From the NCBI GenBank assembly GCA_025360355.1, contig JANYCL010000377.1, positions 1-23,235 on the forward strand: a stretch of 23,235 nt of DNA. The letters run 5' to 3'. Each line of letters begins with the position of its first letter. Position 1 is the first letter of the stretch. This DNA comes from Sphingobacteriaceae bacterium. Its GTDB lineage: Bacteria; Bacteroidota; Bacteroidia; B-17B0; Aurantibacillaceae. Both the position numbers and the translations under genes were made by a program. Below the pieces are notes generated by a model. It was not told the DNA's origin, did not search any database, and worked only from the letters and a program-made list of their open reading frames with translations. Shown piece by piece: positions 1 to 8,386 of this stretch.

Positions 1-201
1 TTTGAATTTGGAAAAAACAGTACTGACCCGATCAAAATGTATTTAGAAGATATTTTTACAGTTCAGGCAAATATTGCGGGCATCCCTGCAATTTCTGTTC
101 CATGTGGCAAACATAGCAATGGTTTACCAATGGGAATTCAACTAATGGCAAATTATTTTGAAGAGGGAAAATTATTTCAATTGGCCGCTACTATAAAATA
201 A
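1..201 (+). CDS. gatA: GatA C-terminal end (Asp/Glu-tRNA amidotransferase subunit A), 5' partial
   Basis: The reading frame is open from the first base and ends with TAA at 199-201, giving 66 residues. Stretches such as NIAGIPAISVPCG, GLPMGIQLMA and the closing EEGKLFQLA are typical of the C-terminal end of amidase-signature GatA, which supplies ammonia from glutamine to convert Glu-tRNA(Gln) or Asp-tRNA(Asn) in the GatCAB complex. The Ser-cisSer-Lys catalytic part lies upstream, outside the window, so activity cannot be judged. Another amidase of the same superfamily is possible, but the closing residues fit GatA best. The stop codon directly abuts the stop codon of the convergent gene, with no intergenic base and no visible terminator hairpin. 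Confidence 0.85.
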   Translation, partial: FEFGKNSTDPIKMYLEDIFTVQANIAGIPAISVPCGKHSNGLPMGIQLMANYFEEGKLFQLAATIK

Positions 202-1017
202 TTACTGATTCTTCTCAGCAGTTTTAGTCTGATCTAATTCCATATTTAATTTACCGCCTTTTAAAAGTTCAACTTTCGATTCCTTAAATGTTTCACTCCA
301 AACTAATTTAAAAGGTAATTTTTGCATATCTCCGCCGCCTTTTATTTCTTTTATCTCAACAGTAAAATCATAGTTCTTGCCTTTTTCAAGTAAAGTACCT
401 TTGTTACGATTAATGTTTGGACTTTCTTGTCCTTTAGGCATAATGGCAACACATTTATTAGGTGCTAAAATACCAATGGCATCGCCCGCATAACTGCACT
501 CAAACTTAAAATTGCTTTTATCAGTGTTTAGATCTGATTTTTTAAGTTCACATTTAAAACCACCGGCGCTAAATTCTTTATTGGCAATAGGTATTGTAAG
601 ATCTTCGCATTTTACCGAAGGGGAATTGGCAGAAACTTTATAAACGTTTTTAATTTCAACCATAAATTTTTCTTCTTGTAAACCGGTGCCTTTTACATCA
701 ATCACTTTCCCGCCTTCTTCATTGGGTAAAATAACGAATTGTTTATCCTTAGAGACTAATTCCTGTGTGCCGAACTTAAAAGTCACATCGGTTGGTTTAA
801 AGATCAGGTAATCGTTGGTCTTATTAAAGATCCGGATCTTAAACTTTGAGTATGTGTTTTCATTAACAGCATCGTCAATATAAATTTTATAATCATCCGT
901 TTCTAAGGATACCTGCTTATAACAAAACACGTATTTAGGGTCAATATTTTTCTTTTTATCCTGTGCGTTGGTCAGTAAGGATAAAGCCATCAGGCAGCCT
1001 ATCAAATATCTTTTCAT
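202..1017 (-). CDS. Unknown secreted protein, 271 aa
   Basis: I do not recognise a family. The protein begins with a signal peptide (Met-Lys-Arg, then a hydrophobic stretch ending LLTNAQ, about residues 1-19), so it is probably periplasmic or exposed. The mature part is lysine-rich and looks mostly beta-stranded, with alternating segments such as FKIRIFNKTNDYLIFKP. It has three cysteines after the signal peptide, in VKCEDL, FKCELK and FECSYA, and a fourth in NKCVAIM. The C-terminus is charged and ends EKNQ. The ATG at 1017-1015 is supported by the signal peptide and by a perfect -7 box (TACATTTG) 20 bases upstream. It is a single-gene transcript, converging on gatA and diverging from the next gene. 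Confidence 0.8.
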   Translation of the reverse strand: MKRYLIGCLMALSLLTNAQDKKKNIDPKYVFCYKQVSLETDDYKIYIDDAVNENTYSKFKIRIFNKTNDYLIFKPTDVTFKFGTQELVSKDKQFVILPNEEGGKVIDVKGTGLQEEKFMVEIKNVYKVSANSPSVKCEDLTIPIANKEFSAGGFKCELKKSDLNTDKSNFKFECSYAGDAIGILAPNKCVAIMPKGQESPNINRNKGTLLEKGKNYDFTVEIKEIKGGGDMQKLPFKLVWSETFKESKVELLKGGKLNMELDQTKTAEKNQ

Positions 1018-1036
1018 ATGAGGTTTATATTATATA

Positions 1037-1044
1037 CAAATGTA
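1037..1044 (-). promoter_or_regulatory. Bacteroidota -7 promoter box for the 202-1017 gene
   Basis: Read on the minus strand, these bases are TACATTTG, an exact match to the Bacteroidota TAnnTTTG element. Transcription would start near 1030, leaving a leader of about 13 nt before the ATG at 1017. A clear TTG -33 element at the expected distance is not visible. Confidence 0.5.
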
Positions 1045-1100
1045 AAAAAGCTGGGTTAAAAACAGCATTTTGAGCGACATTTTTATTAAAAAACTAAATA

Positions 1101-1130
1101 TTGTTTAGTATTTTAAAAGCATTATATTTA
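1101..1130 (+). promoter_or_regulatory. Bacteroidota-type promoter for the 1148 gene
   Basis: TTG at 1101-1103 is followed after 19 bases by TATATTTA at 1123-1130, which fits the TTG-N19-TAnnTTTG arrangement of the Bacteroidota primary sigma factor except for the last base. The predicted start near 1136 leaves a leader of about 11 nt before the ATG at 1148. Confidence 0.45.
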
Positions 1131-1147
1131 TAAAAAAAACCCCCAAT

Positions 1148-2818
1148 ATGAAAACCAAATTATTTATTACAGCCATGCTTTTTTATTGCATGTCTGATTT
1201 TGCACAGGTGCAATTAAACAATGGTCCTGAGTTGGATAACGACAGGGACAATAAAATGAACCGTATGTTAGGCGGAGACGATAACAGTTTTTATTGTTAT
1301 AGAATTAGAAGTAAAGGAAGAGGGACTTCATTCTTCGTTGAAAAATACAACAAAAAGTCGCTTAAGCCGGAATTCTCAAAAGAAATAAACTTAGGGGAAG
1401 AAGGCAATATTAAAATTGAAGATGTTGAATATGCGCAAGGAAATGTATTTATTTTCAGAAGGCAGTATGACAAGAAAGCGGATAAAATGACCTTATTTTT
1501 TCAAACTGTTTCCTCGGCAGGAGTTGTTTCCGATCAATTAAAGGAAATTTTAGTTGTTTCAGCAGATCATTATGAGTTTGTTGATTTTGATATTTTCCCT
1601 AATCCAAGTGCAACAAAATTCATCATTAAGGCTTCGCACAAAGCAAATAAAACAGATAAGTATAAAACTGATTTTATTTTAATGGATGCAGTTGGAATGA
1701 AAAAGATATGGACAAAAACTGTAGAGCAAAAATTGCATAGCGGCGGTGGTATTGATGTTGGTGATATGATCGGTGCGGCATTTTTTGGAGGAGGTTTAAA
1801 AGGAGATGTTGAAGGTTTAGGATTTATCGGATTATATCTTGATGATAAGGATAATATTTATTGGGGATATAATGGTTTAGCTAAAACTTCTAACGATAAA
1901 GAAAAACGCTACCGTTTAAATTTGTTTACATTAAACTCGGGAGATCAAAAAGAAAAGCAATTGGAATTAACTTTTGATGATGATTATCTGGTTGGCGATA
2001 TTGAATTTTTAAAAACAAACGATAATGAAATTGTTGTAGGTGGTTTCTTAAAAGATGTGATCGAAAGAAAAGGAAGAGACCTTGTAAAATGCGGGATCTT
2101 TAGTTTCAAAGTAAATCTTACATCTAATAGCATTGCTGCAAAAACATTTAAATTTTTCGATGATAAAATGTTAACAGCGCTTGAATCAAATGCAAGAAGA
2201 TCAAGATATTTTAAATATAAATTAGATTATATTTTACCTGTTGGTGATGCAACTTATTACGTTGGCGAGCAATACAGTGAGCAATTTGTGAGAAGCAGCA
2301 ATAGCGGTTACGGCGGTGGATTCGGCACAAGCAATGGTAATTGGACGTATGAATATCAGGATGTAATTATTGGTAAATTAAACGCTAAGGGCGAATTCGA
2401 ATGGATCACTAATTCTCCATTACGGAATGCAATGGTACTTGCTAATGTGGCTCACGTGTTTAAACAGTATATCGCTGTCGCTACTACAAAAAATCTATAC
2501 ATACTTAACGATGATCATCCTAAAAATATTGAACGTTATGCTAAAGCAGATTTTGAACCTAGTGATCTAAAAACAGTGAGAGGAATACACGGATCGAATT
2601 TTGTTTGTAATGTAGTTTCATTGTCAACCGGAAAAGTAACCAACCGTGTTGTATTAATGAAAAACGAAGATTATTGTTTTGCACCGATCCAGGAAAGGAA
2701 TTTGCAATTTGTTCCACCATCGGATTGCGAAATATTTGTTCCTGGAAAAGATAACACGATCTACATCTACACTGAAGATGGAGGAAGAGATCGCTTTGCT
2801 ACAATTAAATTTGATTAA
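1148..2818 (+). CDS. Unknown secreted protein, 556 aa
   Basis: Family not recognised. The signal peptide is clear (MKTKLFITAMLFYCMSDFAQ, cleavage likely after residue 18-20), so the protein is exported. The rest looks like a beta-rich or propeller-like fold: repeated short strands with Asp-rich turns (DDDYLVGDIEFLKTNDNEIVVGG, a second similar block near residue 370, and AVATTKNLYILNDD near 445). Glycine-rich loops occur near residues 198-226 and 385-397. It contains no catalytic motif I recognise and no T9SS sorting tail. The gene has its own promoter at 1101-1130 and ends 16 bases before a strong terminator, so it may be monocistronic even though the protease gene follows on the same strand. 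A cell-surface or periplasmic scaffold is possible, but this is only inference. Confidence 0.8.
   Translation: MKTKLFITAMLFYCMSDFAQVQLNNGPELDNDRDNKMNRMLGGDDNSFYCYRIRSKGRGTSFFVEKYNKKSLKPEFSKEINLGEEGNIKIEDVEYAQGNVFIFRRQYDKKADKMTLFFQTVSSAGVVSDQLKEILVVSADHYEFVDFDIFPNPSATKFIIKASHKANKTDKYKTDFILMDAVGMKKIWTKTVEQKLHSGGGIDVGDMIGAAFFGGGLKGDVEGLGFIGLYLDDKDNIYWGYNGLAKTSNDKEKRYRLNLFTLNSGDQKEKQLELTFDDDYLVGDIEFLKTNDNEIVVGGFLKDVIERKGRDLVKCGIFSFKVNLTSNSIAAKTFKFFDDKMLTALESNARRSRYFKYKLDYILPVGDATYYVGEQYSEQFVRSSNSGYGGGFGTSNGNWTYEYQDVIIGKLNAKGEFEWITNSPLRNAMVLANVAHVFKQYIAVATTKNLYILNDDHPKNIERYAKADFEPSDLKTVRGIHGSNFVCNVVSLSTGKVTNRVVLMKNEDYCFAPIQERNLQFVPPSDCEIFVPGKDNTIYIYTEDGGRDRFATIKFD
2806..2813 (+). promoter_or_regulatory. 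Possible -7 box for the M48 protease gene, overlapping the upstream gene end
   Basis: The sequence TAAATTTG matches TAnnTTTG exactly and sits in the last codons of the upstream gene. It would start transcription near 2819 and place the hairpin at 2835-2863 inside the leader of the protease mRNA. No -33 TTG is seen at the right spacing, and the box also encodes Lys-Phe, so it could be coincidental. Confidence 0.3.
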
Positions 2819-2834
2819 GCATATATTAAAAATA

Positions 2835-2863
2835 AAAACTCCCGTACAAACTACGGGAGTTTT
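2835..2863 (+). terminator. Intrinsic terminator or leader attenuator
   Basis: A 12-bp perfect stem (AAAACTCCCGTA paired with TACGGGAGTTTT) encloses the loop CAAAC and is followed by more T residues, giving a T-tract at 2860-2866. This is a textbook Rho-independent terminator for the 1148-2818 gene. It ends only about 16 bases before the ATG of the next gene, so it is also in position to act in the leader of that gene. Confidence 0.85.
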
Positions 2864-2879
2864 TTTATAAGTTATTAGT

Positions 2880-5030
2880 ATGAAAGTTTGTAAACTTTTT
2901 TTCTTTTTCAGCATTATAAGCAACGGTTTGTTCTGTCAGCAAAACCTTAAAGAAAATTTCACGCCTTTAAAATCTGTGGGCGTTTTACCTGAAATATTTA
3001 CACAGAATGTAAGAAACATTATTAAGACCGAGATCACAGAATTAAATAAAGGCAAGGAAAACGACAAAGCCCTTAAAACAATTTATTTAACGGAGGCGAA
3101 TTACGAAATCGAGAAAATTATAAAAAGTGGCAATACATTAATTAATGATGAGATCACAAAGTACCTTAATAAATTAAAAGATGTGGTTTTAAGTAATGAT
3201 GCAGCTTTAAAAAATAAATTAAACATTTTCACTTTAAAATCAACGGTAGTTAATGCTTACAGTTATGATAAAGGGTTTATCTTTTTTGATGTTGGTTTAA
3301 TTGCACAAGCGGAAACAGAAGCCCAGTTAGCTTATATTCTTTGTCATGAAATATCGCATTATACTAAACACCACAATATTCAGGGCTATGTGAAAAATAA
3401 AAAACTGGAAAAGGAAGTTTATGAAGGAAAAAACGAAAGCGATGTTTTAATAGAGAAGTGCCAGTACTCAAAAGAACATGAAAGCGAAGCCGATCTGGAA
3501 GGCTTCAAATTATTTGAAACTACAAATTATAATTATACTCAGGCACAAAAAGCATTTGATGTTCTGCAATACGCACATCTTCCTTTTGAATTAACGGAAT
3601 TCAAAAAAACATTTTTAGAAACAGAAAATTTAAAATTCCCCGTGGGTTATTTTTTAAAGGATGTTTCTTCCATACGTAATAACGCTGACGATGACGACAC
3701 AAAAAGCACACACCCTAATACCGCTAAACGCAAAGTTGCGATCTCTGAATTAATTAAAGCCAGGAGTAATGCAGGTCGTGTGGATAATGCTACCAGCGAA
3801 ACAGAATTTAAATACATAAGAGATCTTGCCCGCTTCGAATCGTGCCGTTTGTATCTTAAGAACCGCGATTATCCGAATGCGCTTTATGCTGCATATATTC
3901 TACGCGAAAAATATCCCGACAATCAATTCTTAGCTGAAGTAATTTCAAAATGTTTGTATGCCATTACAATGTACAAGAAAGGTGATCTTAGATACGGAAG
4001 TGATTCGTATATGGATGAAGGAATTTTGTCTTACACTAAAGTAGAGAGTTTCCCGCAGCAGATCTATCATCTGATAGAAAAAATGCCGGAGAACGAATGG
4101 GCGGTTGTTGCACTTAATTATACCTATAGGGCTCATAAAAAATTTCCGGCCGATTCGCTTCTGAATAATTTGTCGGATAGTTTGTTTAAAGTTATGTCAA
4201 GAACTCCTTGGGGAATCGTGGATTTTGTGCGGTTCTCAAAAAAAGCTGACACAATAAAAGTCGTAAAAGATACAATAGTACCAAAATCAAAAACAGAATT
4301 AATTGCGAATTTACAGAAAGAAAATAGTTTTAAAAATTACGACACTGCTTATTATAAGGACGCATTCGTTGATCTATTCATGAACGATAAAGAGTTCACT
4401 AAAAAATTCCCTACAGCTGGCCCAACCTCAAGTCAAAGCAGCGGATTCAGTGATTACAGGCCGCGCAGTTACACCAGTGCAAAAAGCATGAAAAAAGGAA
4501 CGCGCTTTAAAGAGATGGAAAAAGTGAGTAAAGTAATTACATTAGAACCCTTTTATGTTATAATTGATAAGAATGAAAATGAATTAACAAACTTTGAGGC
4601 TGATGAGAAACAAGAAATATTAATTAACACCATTAATTCTTGCGCAAGCAAACAAAACTTTGAATTAGTTACTCTAGACCCAGGATTACTTACTTCAAGT
4701 GATGTTGACAAGATGAATGATTATTCTGTAATTAATGATTGGATGTATGAGCGCTTTGACGCGCATGAGAATACTTATGGAGCTGTTCCGATCTTTAGTA
4801 TTGATGAAATTAAAAAAATAACTTCAAAATACGGCACTACACACATTCTTAAAACGGGGATAGGATTTATAAAAGGGAAAAAAAAATACACTGTGTTTTA
4901 CGCCGCCATTTACGATCTAAGAACCAATAAAATGGTTTATTTAAAGCAGGAAGTGTTTAGAGGAAAACCAAATAAAGATCTGATCAACGCAAAAGTGTAT
5001 CAAATGTTTTACGAATTAAAAAATGGCTAA
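2880..5030 (+). CDS. M48-type zinc metalloprotease with large C-terminal extension, 716 aa
   Basis: An exported protein with an N-terminal signal peptide (MKVCKLFFFFSIISNGLFCQ). The zinc-binding helix HEISH is at residues 156-160 within AYILCHEISHYTKHH, and the third ligand lies in ESEADLEG (Glu203, Asp205), the arrangement of M48/gluzincin peptidases. Just upstream, residues 122-150 (TVVNAYSYDKGFIFFDVGL) match the usual M48 strand region (NAFA.PGG.I.v..GL). In contrast to HtpX it has no membrane helices and looks like a periplasmic BepA/YfgC-type enzyme. The region after residue 300 is helical (YLKNRDYPNALYAAYILREKYPDN resembles a TPR hairpin). The last 150 residues form a separate domain I cannot name. 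The ATG at 2880 is fixed by the signal peptide. The next gene starts 2 bases after the stop. A role in outer-membrane protein quality control is inferred from the family and from the following barrel-like gene. Confidence 0.85.
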   Translation: MKVCKLFFFFSIISNGLFCQQNLKENFTPLKSVGVLPEIFTQNVRNIIKTEITELNKGKENDKALKTIYLTEANYEIEKIIKSGNTLINDEITKYLNKLKDVVLSNDAALKNKLNIFTLKSTVVNAYSYDKGFIFFDVGLIAQAETEAQLAYILCHEISHYTKHHNIQGYVKNKKLEKEVYEGKNESDVLIEKCQYSKEHESEADLEGFKLFETTNYNYTQAQKAFDVLQYAHLPFELTEFKKTFLETENLKFPVGYFLKDVSSIRNNADDDDTKSTHPNTAKRKVAISELIKARSNAGRVDNATSETEFKYIRDLARFESCRLYLKNRDYPNALYAAYILREKYPDNQFLAEVISKCLYAITMYKKGDLRYGSDSYMDEGILSYTKVESFPQQIYHLIEKMPENEWAVVALNYTYRAHKKFPADSLLNNLSDSLFKVMSRTPWGIVDFVRFSKKADTIKVVKDTIVPKSKTELIANLQKENSFKNYDTAYYKDAFVDLFMNDKEFTKKFPTAGPTSSQSSGFSDYRPRSYTSAKSMKKGTRFKEMEKVSKVITLEPFYVIIDKNENELTNFEADEKQEILINTINSCASKQNFELVTLDPGLLTSSDVDKMNDYSVINDWMYERFDAHENTYGAVPIFSIDEIKKITSKYGTTHILKTGIGFIKGKKKYTVFYAAIYDLRTNKMVYLKQEVFRGKPNKDLINAKVYQMFYELKNG

Positions 5031-5032
5031 TC

Positions 5033-5869
5033 TTGAAATATTTTAAAGTATATATAATTTTAATTTTATGCAGCGGCAAACTATATTCGCAATTAGGTCC
5101 GGGCTATATGGGAAAACGCGTTACTGCCGGTTATGGTTTTTATTTTAGTCCTGCCATAGTGGGTTCAAATGCTTCAGAAGCATCTATTATTGGAAGAGGA
5201 AATGCAACTGGAGGAGATATAGCTTTCAATTCAATGCATGAAGGTTTTTTGGAGTTTGCATTTAAAAAAAGAGCGAGTGTAGGTTTTTCATTTAAATATT
5301 ATAAAACAACTTACGATAACGCAGCAGAAGCATATGTAACTTCATACGCAAACGGATATACAAATTCACAGCAGAAATCCCCAGCGGGTTTTTCTCAGAT
5401 CACAGGATTCAATTACGCACTGTACTTTAAAATTTTTAATAAGCGCTACGTTGCACCATGGGGAAGATACTTTTTATTTGGACCCACTATTAATTCTTTT
5501 AAATGTTCTTACGATCCAAGCAGCATGAAAGTAGAATTTGGGGATGTTTATAATTCTAATACAGGAACTTACTCATCTGTCACCGTAAATGATTTTGGTC
5601 CGCAAGATCAGTTTTTTTTAAGAGGCGATCTTTTACTAGGTTGGGGAAGAAGCAGGATCTTTGGCAATAGGGTAACTTTAGATTACGGAATAAATGTTCA
5701 GGTAATTTCACTTAGCTTTACATTATGGGATGCCGTTTCAGAGAATGCAAATATTTTTGATGGGACACAAATTACCAATTTAAATTATTTTGAAAGGACT
5801 TCAAAACGCCGTGTGCGAGAGGTAAACCGTGTTAATGTTTTTGTTAAGGTAGGATTGCTTTTATTTTAA
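5033..5869 (+). CDS. Probable outer-membrane beta-barrel protein, 278 aa, TTG start
   Basis: The only start that preserves a signal peptide (MKYFKVYIILILCSGKLYSQ) is the TTG at 5033, two bases after the stop of the protease gene, which points to translational coupling. The mature protein is rich in Gly, Tyr, Phe and Ser, with alternating polar and hydrophobic residues (AFKKRASVGFSFKYYKTTY, YALYFKIFNKRYVAPWGRYFLFGP, VNVFVKVGLLLF), and it ends in phenylalanine, as outer-membrane barrels do. I do not recognise a specific family. Its coupling to the M48-type protease gene suggests the two act together in the envelope; the protease might process or help assemble it. It converges on the acyltransferase gene, with only one base between the stop codons. 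Confidence 0.75.
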   Translation: MKYFKVYIILILCSGKLYSQLGPGYMGKRVTAGYGFYFSPAIVGSNASEASIIGRGNATGGDIAFNSMHEGFLEFAFKKRASVGFSFKYYKTTYDNAAEAYVTSYANGYTNSQQKSPAGFSQITGFNYALYFKIFNKRYVAPWGRYFLFGPTINSFKCSYDPSSMKVEFGDVYNSNTGTYSSVTVNDFGPQDQFFLRGDLLLGWGRSRIFGNRVTLDYGINVQVISLSFTLWDAVSENANIFDGTQITNLNYFERTSKRRVREVNRVNVFVKVGLLLF

Positions 5870-5870
5870 G

Positions 5871-7052
5871 CTAAACGTTTAATTTATTAGAAAGAGGTGC
5901 CGCGTACATTTTTAAAAAAATAGTTTTTAAAACATCTGTTTCACCATCAAGTGTTTCTACTTTTTCGTTTACGTATCTTATAAATAATTCTTTTTCTGCA
6001 CTATTGTAATTGGTGGAAAAAATAGTTGTTTGGTGGATCAGATCGTAAGCAATATAATTTACCGCATTTAATTTATAGGCACTACGGATCTTTGTATCAA
6101 TTAAATTAGCCAATAATTTTATTTTCTCATTATCGTTGTTCGATTTATTTATTTCAATGAGTTCTTCCTGAATTGGTTTTCCAACCGACAAATGTATTTT
6201 ACCTTTTGGCTGCTTAATGCCAATAATAATACTGCTTAGATCTTCACCGGGTGCTTTAACGTATTTGCTGTGCAAAGTAGACAAATAAAGTTCCTGTGTC
6301 TTTAAATGATCGCAAGGCTCGTACTCATAACTGATCGTTAGTGGAACGATATTAAGTTGAGAAAAATTCTGCAAAAAATCTTTTCCGCCGCTCATTCCCA
6401 GCATTTTTAATAAACCGGTTTGTGTTTGATCACTGCCATCTTTTGTTCTGCCATTTCGCTGTGCGATCCAAACACTCGTTTTTTTATCAATGAGTGTATG
6501 GCGGATGTATGCACTGAGCTGACGTGAAATATCATACAATTCTTTTGCAGTACCTTCGCGTTTCACTGTAAACATCCGGTTCATTCTTCCGAAATCTGTA
6601 ATAAAACCTTCTTCTTTTAAATTGGAACCAAAAGTAATTTCGGAAGTCGCAAATTCTTCTTTCTCTAAAATAATTTGAAGCAATGCACTGTCCAATAAAA
6701 TATCGCGATGATTTGCAATAAACATATAGGAACCATCCTTGTTTATATTTTCAAAACCACTCCAGGTTAAACTAGTTGAACTTGCTTTTGCAATACTCCA
6801 TATCGCGTACGACATATAATTGGTTTGGAAATCGCAGATAGATCTTGTGTTGTGCGCTTTTAAAACAGCTTCTTCCAACGTAATTCCGGGCCATAGATAA
6901 GATACTAGTTGAAAATACTGTGGATCCTTTGCCATCCGTTTCATCACCTCAGCGGTTTCGCTATCATAATATGGTCTCAGCTCCTCAAAATTAAATTCCA
7001 GAGCAAAATCAGACATATGTAACGGTTTTTCAACCGCAAAGGGCTTCATCAT
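5871..7052 (-). CDS. GPAT/PlsC-like glycerolipid acyltransferase, 393 aa
   Basis: Likely transfers an acyl chain to a glycerophosphate-like or other hydroxyl acceptor at the inner membrane. Acyltransferase block I is ANHRDILLDS (His115, Asp121 counted from the ATG at 7052), followed by a VKREG block and WIAQRNGRTKDG, which matches the substrate-binding FPEGTRS block. IVPLTISYEYEPCD corresponds to block IV. Spacing in block I is HX5D, not the usual HX4D of PlsB/PlsC. No transmembrane helix is evident. I prefer the tandem ATGs at 7052 over a TTG at 7076, because ATG 7052 begins one base after the stop of the upstream ligase gene, a coupled arrangement; the TTG start would overlap it by 23 bases and add eight residues. 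The pairing with the ligase suggests activation and transfer of one acyl group. Confidence 0.8.
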   Translation of the reverse strand: MMKPFAVEKPLHMSDFALEFNFEELRPYYDSETAEVMKRMAKDPQYFQLVSYLWPGITLEEAVLKAHNTRSICDFQTNYMSYAIWSIAKASSTSLTWSGFENINKDGSYMFIANHRDILLDSALLQIILEKEEFATSEITFGSNLKEEGFITDFGRMNRMFTVKREGTAKELYDISRQLSAYIRHTLIDKKTSVWIAQRNGRTKDGSDQTQTGLLKMLGMSGGKDFLQNFSQLNIVPLTISYEYEPCDHLKTQELYLSTLHSKYVKAPGEDLSSIIIGIKQPKGKIHLSVGKPIQEELIEINKSNNDNEKIKLLANLIDTKIRSAYKLNAVNYIAYDLIHQTTIFSTNYNSAEKELFIRYVNEKVETLDGETDVLKTIFLKMYAAPLSNKLNV

Positions 7053-7053
7053 A

Positions 7054-8352
7054 CTAGATTGTTTTTCTCCTGTCAAAAAAAGTAATTGCTTTTCGGCTCA
7101 TTTCCGGTAATTGCAACTTACTAATGTTTTCCGGGGTATCAGTTTTAATATTTGGTGCTACGCGCAATTTAGCTCTGAAATGATCTTTTAATTCTTTTTC
7201 AAAATTCACGGGCGGATCATTTACTCCTATAGTGATACTTATTTCATCTGTTCCAATATCGTTAGTGTGAACTTCTACAATGTAATTTTTTACATATGAA
7301 ACATTATTTAAAATATCATAAAGCGAAGGCGGATACAAACTTGTTCCTTTAAATTTTATCATTTGTTGTTTGCGTCCAATGATCGGACTTAAACGCATGG
7401 TAGTTCTTCCGCAACTGCAAGGTTCAGAATGTGAAATGCAAATATCTCCTGTTTTGAAACGAAGCAATGGCATGCCTTCAACACCAAGCGTAGTAACTGT
7501 TAGTTCTCCCGCTTCACCGCTTTTTACAGGTTTGTTATTTTCATCCAGAAATTCAACAATTAATAATTCGGGATGATGATGTCCGCCTTTTCCTGCTTTA
7601 CATTCGGTAAATGCTGCACCCATTTCAGTGGAAGCGTAAGTACTATAAAGTTCAACATCCCATTTTTCTTTAATTCTTTTTCCTAAAGTGTTCAACGAAA
7701 AATCTTCGTTGCGGATACTTTCTCCAATGCAGACAATTTTTTTGATGGAACTACTCTTGTAACTAATATTATTTTGTTCAGCAAACTCAATTAATTTTAA
7801 AATAAAAGAAGGAACTGCAATTGCAATGGTGGGATTTAATCTTGCAACTGTATCCCACTGAAATTCCGGCATACCATTACCAACTCTAATTACACCGGCA
7901 CCCATTTGTTTAATTCCTAAAAAATAAGCGAGTCCTGCCATGAAACGACGGTCGAGAGTTGTCATTAACTGGTAAACATCTTCCTTTGTTCCTCCTGCAC
8001 AAGCAAGCGAAATATTTTCATTGTACGCTAAACGTTCAAGATCATTATTAGTAAGCGCAAAAGTTAAAGGATCACCCAATGTGCCACTAGTAGTTACGTA
8101 ATCAATTATTTTTGCACCGCTGCAAATAAAATCTTTATTGAATTTATGCAGATCATCTTTAGTTGTAACAGGAATTTTAGCCAGATCTTCAATCGTGTTA
8201 ATTGAACTAATATTAATACTATTGACTTTAAATAAATTTTTATAGTAAACAGAATTAGCATTGACATAAGTCAATAATTCTTTCAGTTTTTTTTCTTGAA
8301 ATAACTTTATTTCCAGCGCACTCTTTTTTTCTATTTCGGGGATCGGATCCAT
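7054..8352 (-). CDS. PaaK-like adenylate-forming acyl/aryl-CoA ligase, 432 aa
   Basis: A member of the ANL superfamily in the phenylacetate-CoA ligase branch: it activates a carboxylic acid with ATP to an acyl-adenylate, usually passed to CoA. Visible motifs in order are the P-loop TTSGTLGDP (residues 87-95), YASTEMG (239-245), LLRFKTGD (296-303), the PaaK-typical PCSCGR (311-316), GRKQQMIKFKG (326-336) and a C-terminal SRKAITFFDRR whose Lys421 is in the place of the catalytic A10 lysine. Length fits the family (about 430). The substrate cannot be read from sequence. The ATG at 8352 fits the family N-terminus. The acyltransferase gene starts 1 nt after its stop, so they are almost certainly co-translated. 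A short hairpin lies between it and the T9SS gene upstream. Confidence 0.85.
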   Translation of the reverse strand: MDPIPEIEKKSALEIKLFQEKKLKELLTYVNANSVYYKNLFKVNSINISSINTIEDLAKIPVTTKDDLHKFNKDFICSGAKIIDYVTTSGTLGDPLTFALTNNDLERLAYNENISLACAGGTKEDVYQLMTTLDRRFMAGLAYFLGIKQMGAGVIRVGNGMPEFQWDTVARLNPTIAIAVPSFILKLIEFAEQNNISYKSSSIKKIVCIGESIRNEDFSLNTLGKRIKEKWDVELYSTYASTEMGAAFTECKAGKGGHHHPELLIVEFLDENNKPVKSGEAGELTVTTLGVEGMPLLRFKTGDICISHSEPCSCGRTTMRLSPIIGRKQQMIKFKGTSLYPPSLYDILNNVSYVKNYIVEVHTNDIGTDEISITIGVNDPPVNFEKELKDHFRAKLRVAPNIKTDTPENISKLQLPEMSRKAITFFDRRKTI

Positions 8353-8359
8353 AAAAACG

Positions 8360-8385
8360 TCTTATTTTGTAAGTGAAAAATAAGA
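8360..8385 (-). terminator. Weak hairpin, possible terminator after the T9SS gene
   Basis: A 9-bp perfect inverted repeat (TCTTATTTT and AAAATAAGA) with an 8-base loop fills most of the 34-base gap after the T9SS cargo gene. On the minus strand it is followed by ACG and five T residues just before the ligase ATG. The stem is A/T-rich, so termination would be weak. Confidence 0.35.
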
Positions 8386-8386
8386 T

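Noticed and set aside
2654..2923. Minus-strand ORF across the 2818/2880 junction
   Set aside because: It overlaps two well-supported genes and the terminator on the other strand and shows no protein-like pattern.
7053..7076. TTG start of the acyltransferase at 7076
   Set aside because: Tandem ATGs at 7052 lie one base after the upstream stop and give an ordinary coupled start; the TTG would force a 23-base overlap.
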